A DNA stretch of 64,000 bases from RGIG8244 sp045592785. Its GTDB lineage: Bacteria; Verrucomicrobiota; Lentisphaeria; Victivallales; UBA1829. The DNA lies in NCBI GenBank assembly GCA_045592785.1, contig JAZNVL010000057.1:73325-137324 (forward strand). Direction: 5' to 3'. This document shows positions 47,701 through 52,937 of the stretch, in pieces; position 1 is the stretch's first letter, and each line of letters begins with the position of its first letter. The translations under genes were made by a program, and so were the position numbers. Below the pieces are notes generated by a model. The model searched no databases. It was not told where the DNA came from and saw only the letters and a program-made list of their open reading frames with translations.

Positions 47701-48865
47701 ATGTACATTCTCTGTGGCTGCGATCGATTGCGCCGGCAATACGGGCAAAGCAACGAACAAAGTCTCCTTCACCTACGATATCGTCCGTCCCACACTGTCT
47801 GTTCCGGATGGTACGATCTACACCGTGGATGCCGCTTCCAACGTTACCTTCCAGCTCTCTGCTCTGGATGTGATCGATAACCTGCCCGGTTGTGAATATG
47901 CCATCAAGGTTTATCGTGAATCCACCGGACAGCTGTTGGTCAATGATATCGCATCCGGTGATACCTACACCTGGTATCCGACCGAATTCGGTGACTATGT
48001 GTACGAAATCTATGCACAGGATGCACATGGCAACCTGTCTTCGGAATGTGCCAAGGGAATCATTTCTCTTGCCGGCAAGGAAACGCAGGACTTCAACTGG
48101 AGTCAGGGCTGCGCATCCGGTACTGTCGGAAACGGCAAGCCTTCCGATACATGGAACTTCGTCATCGACACCATGAGCGTGGATGACAAGACGACTGCCA
48201 CCGAACTGACGATCACGATCACTGCGCTGTCCTTCAGCGGTGATGACGGTATCGACGTTATCATCCGTGACAACTACGGCGAATGTGTGGAATCCTTCAC
48301 TATCATGCCGGATGAAATGGGTGAAACCGTCAGTCACACCTTCTTCGCCAACGAAGCCAAAGACCTCAGTGCGAAGTACACGGTGGAAGTCATTGCCCGC
48401 GATCCCTCCGTCAAGGTCAACTACACCATCGGTGCGGACCGGAACGACTTCACGGAATCCAACGTGCTGGATGATACCTTCCAGCAGGCGCGTGACCTTG
48501 CCCAGTTCCGCATCAATCTGGATACGGACTCCAATTCTCTGAATGAAGAGATCATTTCCAACGAATGGCTGGGGTACAGCGACTACGCTGACTTCCGTCA
48601 GATCACGGTGGAAAAAGATGGTACTTACGACCTGAACTTCCAGTCCGATAACGGCGCGGTCAAGGCCACGCTCTGGCAGATGACGCCCAACGGACAGCTC
48701 AGTGCCATTGCTTATGCGATGCCGGAATACGGCGAAGTCTCCATGGCAATGGAATCTCTGGCACTGGAACAGGGCGAAACATACTATCTGGGTATGGAAA
48801 GCACTGCGGCTTCCGAAGGAATCGAAACGCGTTACAGCGTGGGTGTTGTCGGAGTCATTGCCTGA
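35759..48865 (+). CDS. Giant modular exoprotein (4368 aa), proposed type I secretion substrate
   Basis: The ATG at 35759 follows AAAGG; the frame is open to 48865. There is no Sec signal peptide (MADASKSNFFTTPFGG). Residues about 170-1200 carry repeats like TLTVEGSLHADLYGV and TLTVEGTYRGTINSNV, spaced irregularly, which look like beta-solenoid or autotransporter-passenger segments. Residues about 1480-4100 hold roughly 20 FN3-like modules, most ending in a motif like GDYEWxLTATDYMGN and then DxxAPxF. Residues about 4110-4368 look like two PPC-type beta-sandwiches. I see no RTX (GGxGxD) repeats. It lies directly after a type I exporter and has its own strong promoter and terminator. Adhesin, surface fibre or matrix protein are all possible. 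Confidence 0.88.
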   Translation: MADASKSNFFTTPFGGNIESISTDAYFLRRSDRDLGFIMTADGESLAITRGFPNAVYDYVYGFSGVTANRDEQYVVFGWNQHESTIGNDPLVDYNAAVIYNINCYQDLNGLNAGLKFTQSGIVDFANATGQIAMGLTVPLQKTAIVYINECGNVRDQKTFSLASDISSIYSAATLTVEGSLHADLYGVIDNSIFTTYYYDNNSSKIGAANFSPYAGTILPAGVAPNNYSPYKYDFHEVVDNNRQLAAALRAQNIQLELNLTGTVNSFIRNVTIRPFVQTSVQGNTHQATGVLANGTVDKSNRDVTEGTGDIVFGGDLENGGGNGTWTGEVNAKVENVHLDSKIFPATPEYVKDADGNVLYDWQIGLDGKPLYNEPMTSTLNKYVDVSDFAEQNNGVSQNAQVSDTITIKVTEYQKKKELVLETEEKTVKVQKQVTVAVPVVESNGTKKVYLYSTNGNSVDQMTVGELNALGYQYVKVKTDNGEFYTGYALNSNATNYEAGYLPSFIWMVSETTTNETTGEVSVTGANQLVQYGDQLINIYVDTEVDLEIEKAHIDQDGRFIKAIKDSAGNITGWTLANSYGDATKYKEKVTVTVPVLSYTKAEALSGFTVDELYQVIPDNLYEDKNTATKDSAAYYEVFQNPLGDNYTYQAKDNYTWKWNYVEVEVDDLSTGKQVDKDITFTDTGFVNKSLNTQVSDNKYLAEGLSAANIVLSNVAESGTINATVDNISLDAEIAQRKYAGTVAEGESGIAGFSDNVATSIGINTDTLTVEGTYRGTINSNVSRLNASSTNTVYSYTVRTYSYDEYEMQIGQNSGMAVTATSFSADLTDAEKVKEFYNKYASVNPDTGATTYVDRESLYQIDIVIDTTNWTVTGGTGYLIKREETGTSYYIDPVTKYFVNPANGCVYTKQNFTGEEFQVFYTLDPKTNDRIKLHSAGDYVVLDENQHYVKNEEYDRIHHSETFEGKLGDDTYLVDRVITQDDTINRMGIKAEAHGIRSTDITINGNFRSDVLVGIDSVIYRDPVTGEIVYSMNDYTTEEDASEQGELYRVTDVYSTGITASTISVEGGLFAPNVYVIGNARNWNEDMLKKMAEAALKDPTAAAKHNTDAYYCVKADTLVADALAGDYVLQAATCFEMIDGQRLWVLNTGVAVSVANLQNGNDGSFDIIGNIYSAFDGIRWSEANSKRGDYNLRVSGEIVAGYEMDANGGFTETLKNGIKGNNEYYVFTDVNGQTAANTNSANADNSDRLEFAAGAYAKGNIQFASGNDMLILDSNARLEDAAIATGEGHLNMVFNLNDKVLDADDYKYNDGNAIITGSLNDQSTNLYAITLNDIVMDGTGPKEYKLFKFDGINQAEVFGAKIRTVDLKYDGMSVKTLDLSDDIVAEVGYYDNEDWVVCTSQLVGYEFRENNFTAKIGSYDGATSASGTKLGNYIRVVDNANGGEIIFQAYSECVNSDWTIVVDVLPDQVALPNATNGETYYVSSFDIDINNLRQWYDRENNTVTFTWDDHSIDISQTVYQFEYYILNADGTKTNTIMREITSDSPRVSLTLENIDADQTIIWRVRQSYGIGNDITGDWNSIEDYKYERAIGLLQTDLEDSTSNLEWKNELSVSSMEKYVVYYYVEGDAAVRTYNVAKTTQSKVVVNTSQFLQAGEILTGWEVGISDAQGNDLAENAIYQNLDVDWIQYAPLTGLGAAAGANKSLILSWNNVSQSDVSFVLRYRIGNDSAGYGEWTTVVVDAVDPGDASTVSYTVNLESYLKSDELLQWEVFAQQINGDEILRSEVSGAKTSMILTDGVMKVNTTTVPNDDAKEVGTVTMVWENTGTEDTTFLLEYVDNGVRKSVEIKSGMTGVTYNDDNTVSYSFKPSTSTTTAALDWRVRRYVKDASGNPVDVGEWMIYEIETMTSLERTSEVVHDDSLNKDTISTTLHFESNVPGSAYRLEYVVVTNNYDVSNPVAVDFDASNDKVFTYTVEGLAADGSQEVYWRITTVDENGGLGEWTYETREMQEAFSDVVFCDKPQDAVSTEESGQTAVATLKWNAGENMTQGTYTYEVEYFQKSDYLSDAEVMAYFDQYTDEATADVLDDAFARLQVTNNQITITALEDTKYVYWRVRSLDNQGVASDWTVGDPFHVYLDDVSAPTFKKDPVGEVQWVSRIENDARDTDLMDVYLTWDKASDDKAGVKCYNFTYGCTTEDTEQLHNVKYYYSTDNGVTWNEFAYDEDNGARIDHIEGVGTYIIKIQNLANGNYEWNLTATDYQGKTSETAKSGEWLGDFDAPEFAEDTEDTLTMNVKMAAALSDTVAGNTDTVNKIATLAPILTWTPAEDELSGVEYYQLNWSDAAQQSYSVKISVDELTLDAATGTYTWQLLPGVPYDSQDDKILGLVNGDYTWTFYAVDYMGNVANVTDIPSLAGKWTGDYVAPVFTTESADCANAYILNLIDVNMTWTAATDYWFDPGEDPDTLGSGVKYYTVTYWLHDETDPEARIGEVTETVYTEYTNGWQPGFTAVVINGDYRYEITATDYMGNTSESTLTGEWEKNDNPELPEIGTSTVSFNHARMIGGVSWEQQSFANAQIYYYELKYSLISGGAITDIDSARVLHGFTGDISAFSSIATFTQNGTNTWSVTFKDDTSTKYTLTYDAATGNYTMSFDLVQDGVTSPSSITYNAADGTYTASYDITNNPNYIWTMYVKGTQSNSSDILSLTYSQGTWQGDDAAPVFTRGAAAVTADVVYDRQDVAGVKKTIATVTVTVDDSLVADYKLPGNYEEAGCGVAYYTISYGAADADGYDYSVKFDASLDADVLSSTTLELDPSVNYKYKVTATDWVGANFTVDSGEWTAHTSSAVNGTIAKDSVAPQIADEIETLSDAGFTGNSNKMLNVLTWTAAEDDRVVAGDGTGSGVSEYTVGFSYKSGDDTIARTISVMGNDFETFSDEEFTGYKREVDANGVITYSKSKKEDDGNYWKLVYTCKYTDTNGEEQGGEYVLTFTLNNATYNWSIYATDYAGNSGQANYSRTGTWNADVAAPTFVVPVTNKIGASLTVPGTMYAEVSWTYSKTEEMGVIDPTVANSTLNDGSTVEYFTFQYRLKDATTWNSIRVDVGRGNDTDSKFTITYSDGTYVARAESLLITDYEWRVDATDYMGNTTLNTAAGANNSGTWADDNAAPRFLPLDGTDPETFVTTNAEYSLDDVPGIDFSVTWAPAVDDWQEGTEDGTGMGVRQYTFEYRLAGTENEWSKQVIAHTETATSYIITLQNQPNGDYEWRLTATDWAGQNIAEANTSEAITGTIYADITAPVFAEAEAGGEGEEAVPAVSVTNEYDKAGLSNKLSFTWTAADDVASSEAPERLVSGFWKYQLSYGLEGSDATGWMTVDITEQDTVSYTFTSVNGLPLTEGKYNWTISALDHAGNAAVVNGDAFYIDYTAPEFLTQDVKASVEYDETGLSLTLEWTAAADAVSGVDFYTLKYRNVTEGGEWQSFTTELAADGASSHTITLFGLANGDYEWELYATDNMENVTDTPLTGSILSDLTAPEFSAGQIILTDSYDAETQIADLEFLWTRADDPDQADGRVVSGFDRYEIACRIQGTEEWTVITAIEDQDVTGLSFSVPGSITEGETAKEVTLEDGIYEWKVSAFDKAGNEKAKLDVPDTFMIDTTGPAFEEDAVNSVKYDYDPSTKTYRTITFDWDDATDDVSGLAGYEVSFGYTNEAGEYITVGSYETDAGKTEYTVTNQMFRVDGNYTWQVKAIDNMGNSTVLTGSESIEVDTTAPEGKFTAIDEKPLIEAEWTVSQEYEHPIYITTYTVKSAIVTFNLEGTFEDESGEVTYEIATYGRGESGEVVRMQTFTVDADGEFILDATAGQGAGYLANMLNNTVYWKVRAVDAFGNATGWYDGATFKMIDTDSKSIGKGQPIVDKQKPTTPMEWFAKDYTDTGLLYLYWTPATDGLGVDSYVVKVYDKSGKNLIGTFNSNRGENWVALNQNDLACGECTFSVAAIDCAGNTGKATNKVSFTYDIVRPTLSVPDGTIYTVDAASNVTFQLSALDVIDNLPGCEYAIKVYRESTGQLLVNDIASGDTYTWYPTEFGDYVYEIYAQDAHGNLSSECAKGIISLAGKETQDFNWSQGCASGTVGNGKPSDTWNFVIDTMSVDDKTTATELTITITALSFSGDDGIDVIIRDNYGECVESFTIMPDEMGETVSHTFFANEAKDLSAKYTVEVIARDPSVKVNYTIGADRNDFTESNVLDDTFQQARDLAQFRINLDTDSNSLNEEIISNEWLGYSDYADFRQITVEKDGTYDLNFQSDNGAVKATLWQMTPNGQLSAIAYAMPEYGEVSMAMESLALEQGETYYLGMESTAASEGIETRYSVGVVGVIA
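36265..39370 (+). repeat. N-terminal beta-solenoid-like repeat array in the giant protein
   Basis: At least eight diverged copies of a pattern hxVxGxhxxxhxxxhxxh at residues roughly 170, 253, 314, 709, 765, 998, 1060 and 1161-1204, e.g. LTVEGSLHADLYGVIDNSIF and ITINGNFRSDVLVGIDSVIY. Unequal insertions separate them. The pattern fits stacked beta-strands as in autotransporter passengers. Divergence is high, so recent expansion is unlikely. Confidence 0.5.
40190..48060 (+). repeat. FN3-like module array in the giant protein
   Basis: About 20 modules of some 95-170 residues each. Fifteen, from 42490 onwards, share a terminal motif of the form Y-x-W-x-(8)-A-x-D-x-x-G-N followed by a linker ending APxF; the DNA repeats as gactacatgggcaa at about 42949 and 43322, and with variants at 45168 and 44758. 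The earlier six, from about 40200, have the motif W-x-V-R in place of Y-x-W. Modules begin with a Trp-Thr-x-Ala-x-D strand. The array is protein-level; I saw no long exact DNA repeats. Confidence 0.7.
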
Positions 48866-48891
48866 GTGTAACAAACAATCTGTAAACCATG

Positions 48892-48926
48892 CACCGGCTG
48901 CTGAAAATGCAGCCGGTGTTTTTTTT
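48892..48926 (+). terminator. Strong intrinsic terminator of the giant gene
   Basis: A perfect 10-bp stem (48892-48901 with 48909-48918), 7-base loop and eight T residues, 26 bases after the stop codon. Confidence 0.9.
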
Positions 48927-48947
48927 GAAAAAAAAATGAAAAGGGGA

Positions 48948-48975
48948 TGGAAAAAACGCAAACACATGCTATATT
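48948..48975 (+). promoter_or_regulatory. Promoter of rhaA-rhaB
   Basis: TGGAAA (48948-48953), 16-bp spacer, TATATT (48970-48975) with TGC upstream, 40 bases before the rhaA ATG and just after the giant gene's terminator. Confidence 0.5.
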
Positions 48976-49015
48976 GAATCAGTTATGTAATCATCAACCG
49001 GAAGGAACAAATATT

Positions 49016-50278
49016 ATGCGTACAGAAAGTCAGATCGAACAGAGTTACAGAATCGCAAAGGAACGGTATGCCGCTATCGGGATCGATACCGATAAGGCTG
49101 TGGAAGCTCTTGCTGCCATTCCCATTTCCATGCACTGCTGGCAGGGGGATGACGTCAATGGTTTCGAAGTCTCCGAAGGCGGGACCAGCGGCGGGATCAT
49201 GAGTACGGGGAACTACCCCGGACGCGCCCGGAACGCAGAAGAACTCCGCGCCGATATGGATTTTGCCATGGCGATGCTGCCCGGCACTCTCCGCGTGAAC
49301 GTTCATGCCATGTATCTGGAATCCGCGAAACCGGTGAGCCGCGATGCCATCACGCCGGAACATTTTGCAAACTGGATCGACTGGGCGAAAGCAAAGAATA
49401 TCGGGCTTGACTTCAATCCCTCTTTCTTCGGACACTCCATGGTGGTGGACGGCATGACTCTTTCCTCTTATCGGGAAGATGTGCGTAATTTCTGGATCGA
49501 ACACGGCAAACGCTGTCGTGAGATCTCCGAAGCCATGGGACAGGCTCTCGGCAAACGCTGTGTGATGAATATCTGGGTCCCCGACGGGTTCAAAGATACG
49601 CCCGCAAACCGCGGCGCTGCCCGGAAACGGCTGATGGAATCTCTGGATGTCATGCGTGCGGACAAGAAGAATCCTGCGTACATGGCGGATGCGGTGGAAT
49701 GTAAACTCTTCGGACTGGGCTGCGAAAGCTGTACGGTCGGTTCCCATGAGTTCTATATGGGGTATGCCGTGAAGAACGGGATCATGGCGACTCTCGACTC
49801 CGGTCACTTCCATCCCACCGAAGTCATCAGCGACAAGATCAGCTCCTTCCTGCTCTTCATGGATGAGATCCTGCTCCACGTCAGCCGTCCTGTCCGTTGG
49901 GACAGCGACCATGTGGTGTTGTTCGATGACGAATTGCAGGCGATCGCGGCGGAAATCATCCGTAACGGCGCGAATCGCGTCAATATCGGTCTGGACTACT
50001 TCGACGGCACGATCAACCGTGTCATTGCCTGGTGTGCCGGGGTCCGCAACATGCAGAAAGCACTCTGCAAAGCGTTGCTTTCTCCCGATGCCCGGCTGAC
50101 CGAATATGACAACGTGGATATGTCCCGCCGTCTCGCGGTCACAGAAGAACTCAAAGCCATGCCCTGGAGCGATGTCTATGATTATTTCTGCATGAAACAG
50201 GGTGTGCCGGTGGGTGCGGATTATATCGAACCTGCAGTGGATTATGTGAAAAAGAACATTGCAGTACGCGGAGCATAA
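49016..50278 (+). CDS. rhaA: L-rhamnose isomerase
   Basis: 420 residues, matching E. coli RhaA (419). The ATG at 49016 follows GGAAGG. SMHCWQGDDVNGFE near the N-terminus, GLDFNPSFFGHSM, NIWVPDGFKDTP, TLDSGHFHPTEVISDK and HVSRPVRWDSDHVV are RhaA signatures and hold the metal-binding residues. It interconverts L-rhamnose and L-rhamnulose. Rhamnulokinase follows three bases later; the aldolase (RhaD) and transporter are not in the window. Confidence 0.97.
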   Translation: MRTESQIEQSYRIAKERYAAIGIDTDKAVEALAAIPISMHCWQGDDVNGFEVSEGGTSGGIMSTGNYPGRARNAEELRADMDFAMAMLPGTLRVNVHAMYLESAKPVSRDAITPEHFANWIDWAKAKNIGLDFNPSFFGHSMVVDGMTLSSYREDVRNFWIEHGKRCREISEAMGQALGKRCVMNIWVPDGFKDTPANRGAARKRLMESLDVMRADKKNPAYMADAVECKLFGLGCESCTVGSHEFYMGYAVKNGIMATLDSGHFHPTEVISDKISSFLLFMDEILLHVSRPVRWDSDHVVLFDDELQAIAAEIIRNGANRVNIGLDYFDGTINRVIAWCAGVRNMQKALCKALLSPDARLTEYDNVDMSRRLAVTEELKAMPWSDVYDYFCMKQGVPVGADYIEPAVDYVKKNIAVRGA

Positions 50279-50281
50279 ATC

Positions 50282-51694
50282 ATGAAATATTATCTTGCTT
50301 TTGACCTGGGCGCATCCAGCGGACGCGGGATCCTGGGACACATCGACGGTGACGGCAAGCTGATCCTGGAAGAGATCCATCGTTTCAAAAATTTCCCCAG
50401 TGAAGCGGATGGACATTTCCGTTGGGATTTCAAATCCCTGCTGGGTGAGATCAAAACCGGGATCCGGAAAGCGTATGCGGTCACAACGGATATCGTTTCG
50501 CTCTCCATCGATACCTGGGGCGTGGACTATGCGTTCTTCCGGAACGGAGAACTGATCCGGGATCCTTACTGCTACCGGGACTCCCGTACCACTCCTGCGA
50601 TGGAACAGTTCCACAAAGACGTGATGAGTTCGGAAGATTTGTATTTGCGTACAGGGATCCAGCAGATGGTGTTCAACACGATCTATCAGCTTTATGCCCA
50701 CAAGCAGATGCACCCGGAAGATTTCGGACCCGATTGCGTGGCATTGCTCATGCCCGATGCCCTGATCTATTGTCTGACCGGGGAAATGTCTTCGGAATAC
50801 ACCATTGCTTCCACCACCGCGATCGCAGATCCCGTGACCCGTACCTGGGATACCGGACTGTTGGAAAAAGCGGGGATCCCTGCGCATATTCTCCCGTCCA
50901 TCGAAATGGCTGCGAAACGCACCTTCTGTCTGTCGGAAGCTGTCGCAACGGAATTGGGTGTGCCCCGTCTCGGCGTGGTGAAATGCGGCTCTCATGATAC
51001 CGCAAGTGCAGTGTCATGCACGCCCTGTGATGCAGACAGCAAATGGCTTTACATCAGTTCCGGTACCTGGGCACTGCTTGGCGCGGAACTGGCACAGCCT
51101 TTCCTGAAAACGACGGCTCTGGACGCTCATTATACCAACGAAGGCGCAGTGGACGGCAAGATCCGGTTCCTCACGAATATCATGGGCACCTGGCTGCTGC
51201 AGGAAACCCGTCGTGTCTGGCAGGAAAGCGGACGGGATATTTCTTTTGCCCAGATGGAGCAGATGGCGCAGACGGCACCCGATGCCGGTCTGATCTTCCC
51301 GCCCAACGATCCGGTATTTCTTGCGCCCGGGGATATGCCCGGCAGGATCCGTGAATGGTTCCGCAATGCAGGCAAACCGGTTCCGGAAAGTGATGAAGCA
51401 TTGCTGCGTGCGATCTACGATTCTCTGGCGATCTGTTTCCGTGACAGTATTCAGGCTCTGGAAAAACTCCTGGGGACGAAGTACGATGTGTTGCACATTC
51501 TCGGCGGTGCGATCCGGGATGAATTCCTGATGAAACTCACGGCGAAAGCCACGGGGATGAAAGTCCTCACCGGTCCTCTGGAAGCCACTGCGACGGGTAA
51601 TATTCTGGCGCAGATGCTTGCGGACGGCACGATCGCGGATGTGCAATCCGCCCGTGAACTGGTGCGGAGATCCTGCGAGATCAAAGAATATTGA
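50282..51694 (+). CDS. rhaB: Rhamnulokinase
   Basis: 470 residues of FGGY fold. YLAFDLGASSGRGILGHID is the N-terminal phosphate-binding loop; SIDTWGVDYAFF with the catalytic Asp, TGIQQMVFNTIYQLYA, and KCGSHDTASAVS are RhaB motifs; HILGGAIRDEFLMKL is the C-terminal nucleotide-binding segment. It phosphorylates L-rhamnulose. Transcribed with rhaA; a strong terminator follows. Confidence 0.96.
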   Translation: MKYYLAFDLGASSGRGILGHIDGDGKLILEEIHRFKNFPSEADGHFRWDFKSLLGEIKTGIRKAYAVTTDIVSLSIDTWGVDYAFFRNGELIRDPYCYRDSRTTPAMEQFHKDVMSSEDLYLRTGIQQMVFNTIYQLYAHKQMHPEDFGPDCVALLMPDALIYCLTGEMSSEYTIASTTAIADPVTRTWDTGLLEKAGIPAHILPSIEMAAKRTFCLSEAVATELGVPRLGVVKCGSHDTASAVSCTPCDADSKWLYISSGTWALLGAELAQPFLKTTALDAHYTNEGAVDGKIRFLTNIMGTWLLQETRRVWQESGRDISFAQMEQMAQTAPDAGLIFPPNDPVFLAPGDMPGRIREWFRNAGKPVPESDEALLRAIYDSLAICFRDSIQALEKLLGTKYDVLHILGGAIRDEFLMKLTAKATGMKVLTGPLEATATGNILAQMLADGTIADVQSARELVRRSCEIKEY

Positions 51695-51714
51695 TCGCAG
51701 TTGAAACGGTAAGC

Positions 51715-51749
51715 GGAGCATACACAAGTGGTATGCTCCCTTTTTTTTT
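51715..51749 (+). terminator. Intrinsic terminator after rhaB
   Basis: A perfect 9-bp stem (51715-51723 with 51731-51739), 7-base loop, then C and nine T residues. Confidence 0.9.
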
Positions 51750-51781
51750 GTTGTTTTTTTTGCGAAAATGCGTTTTCCGGA

Positions 51782-51809
51782 TTGAAGATTTGAAAAAATG
51801 TGATATGTT
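51782..51809 (+). promoter_or_regulatory. Promoter of prfB
   Basis: TTGAAG (51782-51787), 16-bp spacer ending TGTGA, TATGTT (51804-51809), 30 bases before the prfB ATG. Confidence 0.5.
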
Positions 51810-51839
51810 ACAGAGATTATAAAAAGAAAGAAGACAAAT

Positions 51840-52937
51840 ATGGAATTGGATGAACTCAGAGAACACAGTCGCGACCTTACGGAACGCATGGAGCATCTCG
51901 GCGCATTTCTCCGCCTGGATGAAGTCAGAGAAAAAATCGCCTCACTGGAAAATGTGATGGCACAACCCGATTTCTGGGACGATAAGAACAAAGCACAGGC
52001 GACCGTACAGGAACTCAGCGGTGCCAAAAACTCCATCGAACCTTTCCTGAAATTGCAGAAGGAAGCGGATGATTTTGTGGCATTGGCGGAACTCGCCGCG
52101 GAAGATGAATCTTTCCTGGCGGAAGCCGAACCCATGTGGAAAGAGCTGGAACAGAATCTGGATAAACTGGAACTGCTCAGCTTCCTTTCCGGCAAGTTCG
52201 ACCGGAACAACTGTTATTTCTACATTCATGCCGGGGCAGGGGGAACGGAATCCTGCGACTGGGCAAGTATCCTTTTGCGCATGTACCGCAGATGGTTCGA
52301 ACGCCGCGGGTTCAAGGATGAGATCATTGACATGCAGCCCGGGGATGAAGCCGGGATCAAGAGTGCGGTGCTGAAAGTCACCGGCGAGTTCGCATACGGC
52401 TATCTGAAAGCGGAACGCGGCGTACACCGTCTGGTCCGTATTTCACCCTTCGACAGTAACGCACGGCGTCATACCTCCTTTGCTTCGGCAGATGCCTTCC
52501 CGGAAATGGAAGAAGATATCGAACTCGAAATCGAAGAAAAAGATTTGAAAGTCGATACCTATCGCGCATCCGGTGCCGGTGGACAGTACGTCAACCGTAC
52601 GGACAGTGCGGTGCGTATCACCCACATCCCGACGGGCGTTGTGGTCGCGTGTCAGGTGGAACGTTCCCAGCACAAGAACCGTGCGATGGCGATGAAGATG
52701 TTGAAAGCGCGTTTGTACGAATTGGAAGAAGAAAAACGCAAACAGCAGGCACAGTTGATTTCCGGCGAAAAGTCCGAGATCGGCTGGGGCAATCAGATCC
52801 GTTCCTACGTTCTGCAGCCCTATCAGATGGTGAAAGACCTGCGTACCAATGCAGAAACCGGGAATACTGCCGCCGTTCTGGATGGCGACCTGGATATGTT
52901 TGTGGAAGCCTGGCTCCGTTATCTCGGAGAAAAATGA
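51840..52937 (+). CDS. prfB: Peptide chain release factor 2, encoded without frameshift
   Basis: 365 residues in one continuous frame. The stop-codon-reading tripeptide is SPF (RISPFDS), which marks RF2 (UGA/UAA), and the peptidyl-transferase motif is GAGGQYVNRTDSAVR. The N-terminus aligns with E. coli RF2 through the DLTERMEHLGAFLRLDEV segment, where most bacteria have an in-frame UGA and a +1 shift; here the sequence reads straight through. The last 19 bases overlap the end of the convergent ROK gene. Confidence 0.97.
   Translation: MELDELREHSRDLTERMEHLGAFLRLDEVREKIASLENVMAQPDFWDDKNKAQATVQELSGAKNSIEPFLKLQKEADDFVALAELAAEDESFLAEAEPMWKELEQNLDKLELLSFLSGKFDRNNCYFYIHAGAGGTESCDWASILLRMYRRWFERRGFKDEIIDMQPGDEAGIKSAVLKVTGEFAYGYLKAERGVHRLVRISPFDSNARRHTSFASADAFPEMEEDIELEIEEKDLKVDTYRASGAGGQYVNRTDSAVRITHIPTGVVVACQVERSQHKNRAMAMKMLKARLYELEEEKRKQQAQLISGEKSEIGWGNQIRSYVLQPYQMVKDLRTNAETGNTAAVLDGDLDMFVEAWLRYLGEK

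Noticed and set aside
35759..48865. Reading the giant gene as a phage tail, polyketide or non-ribosomal peptide synthetase gene
   Set aside because: No carrier, adenylation, ketosynthase or tail-fibre motifs; repeats are beta-sandwich modules and there are no phage neighbours.
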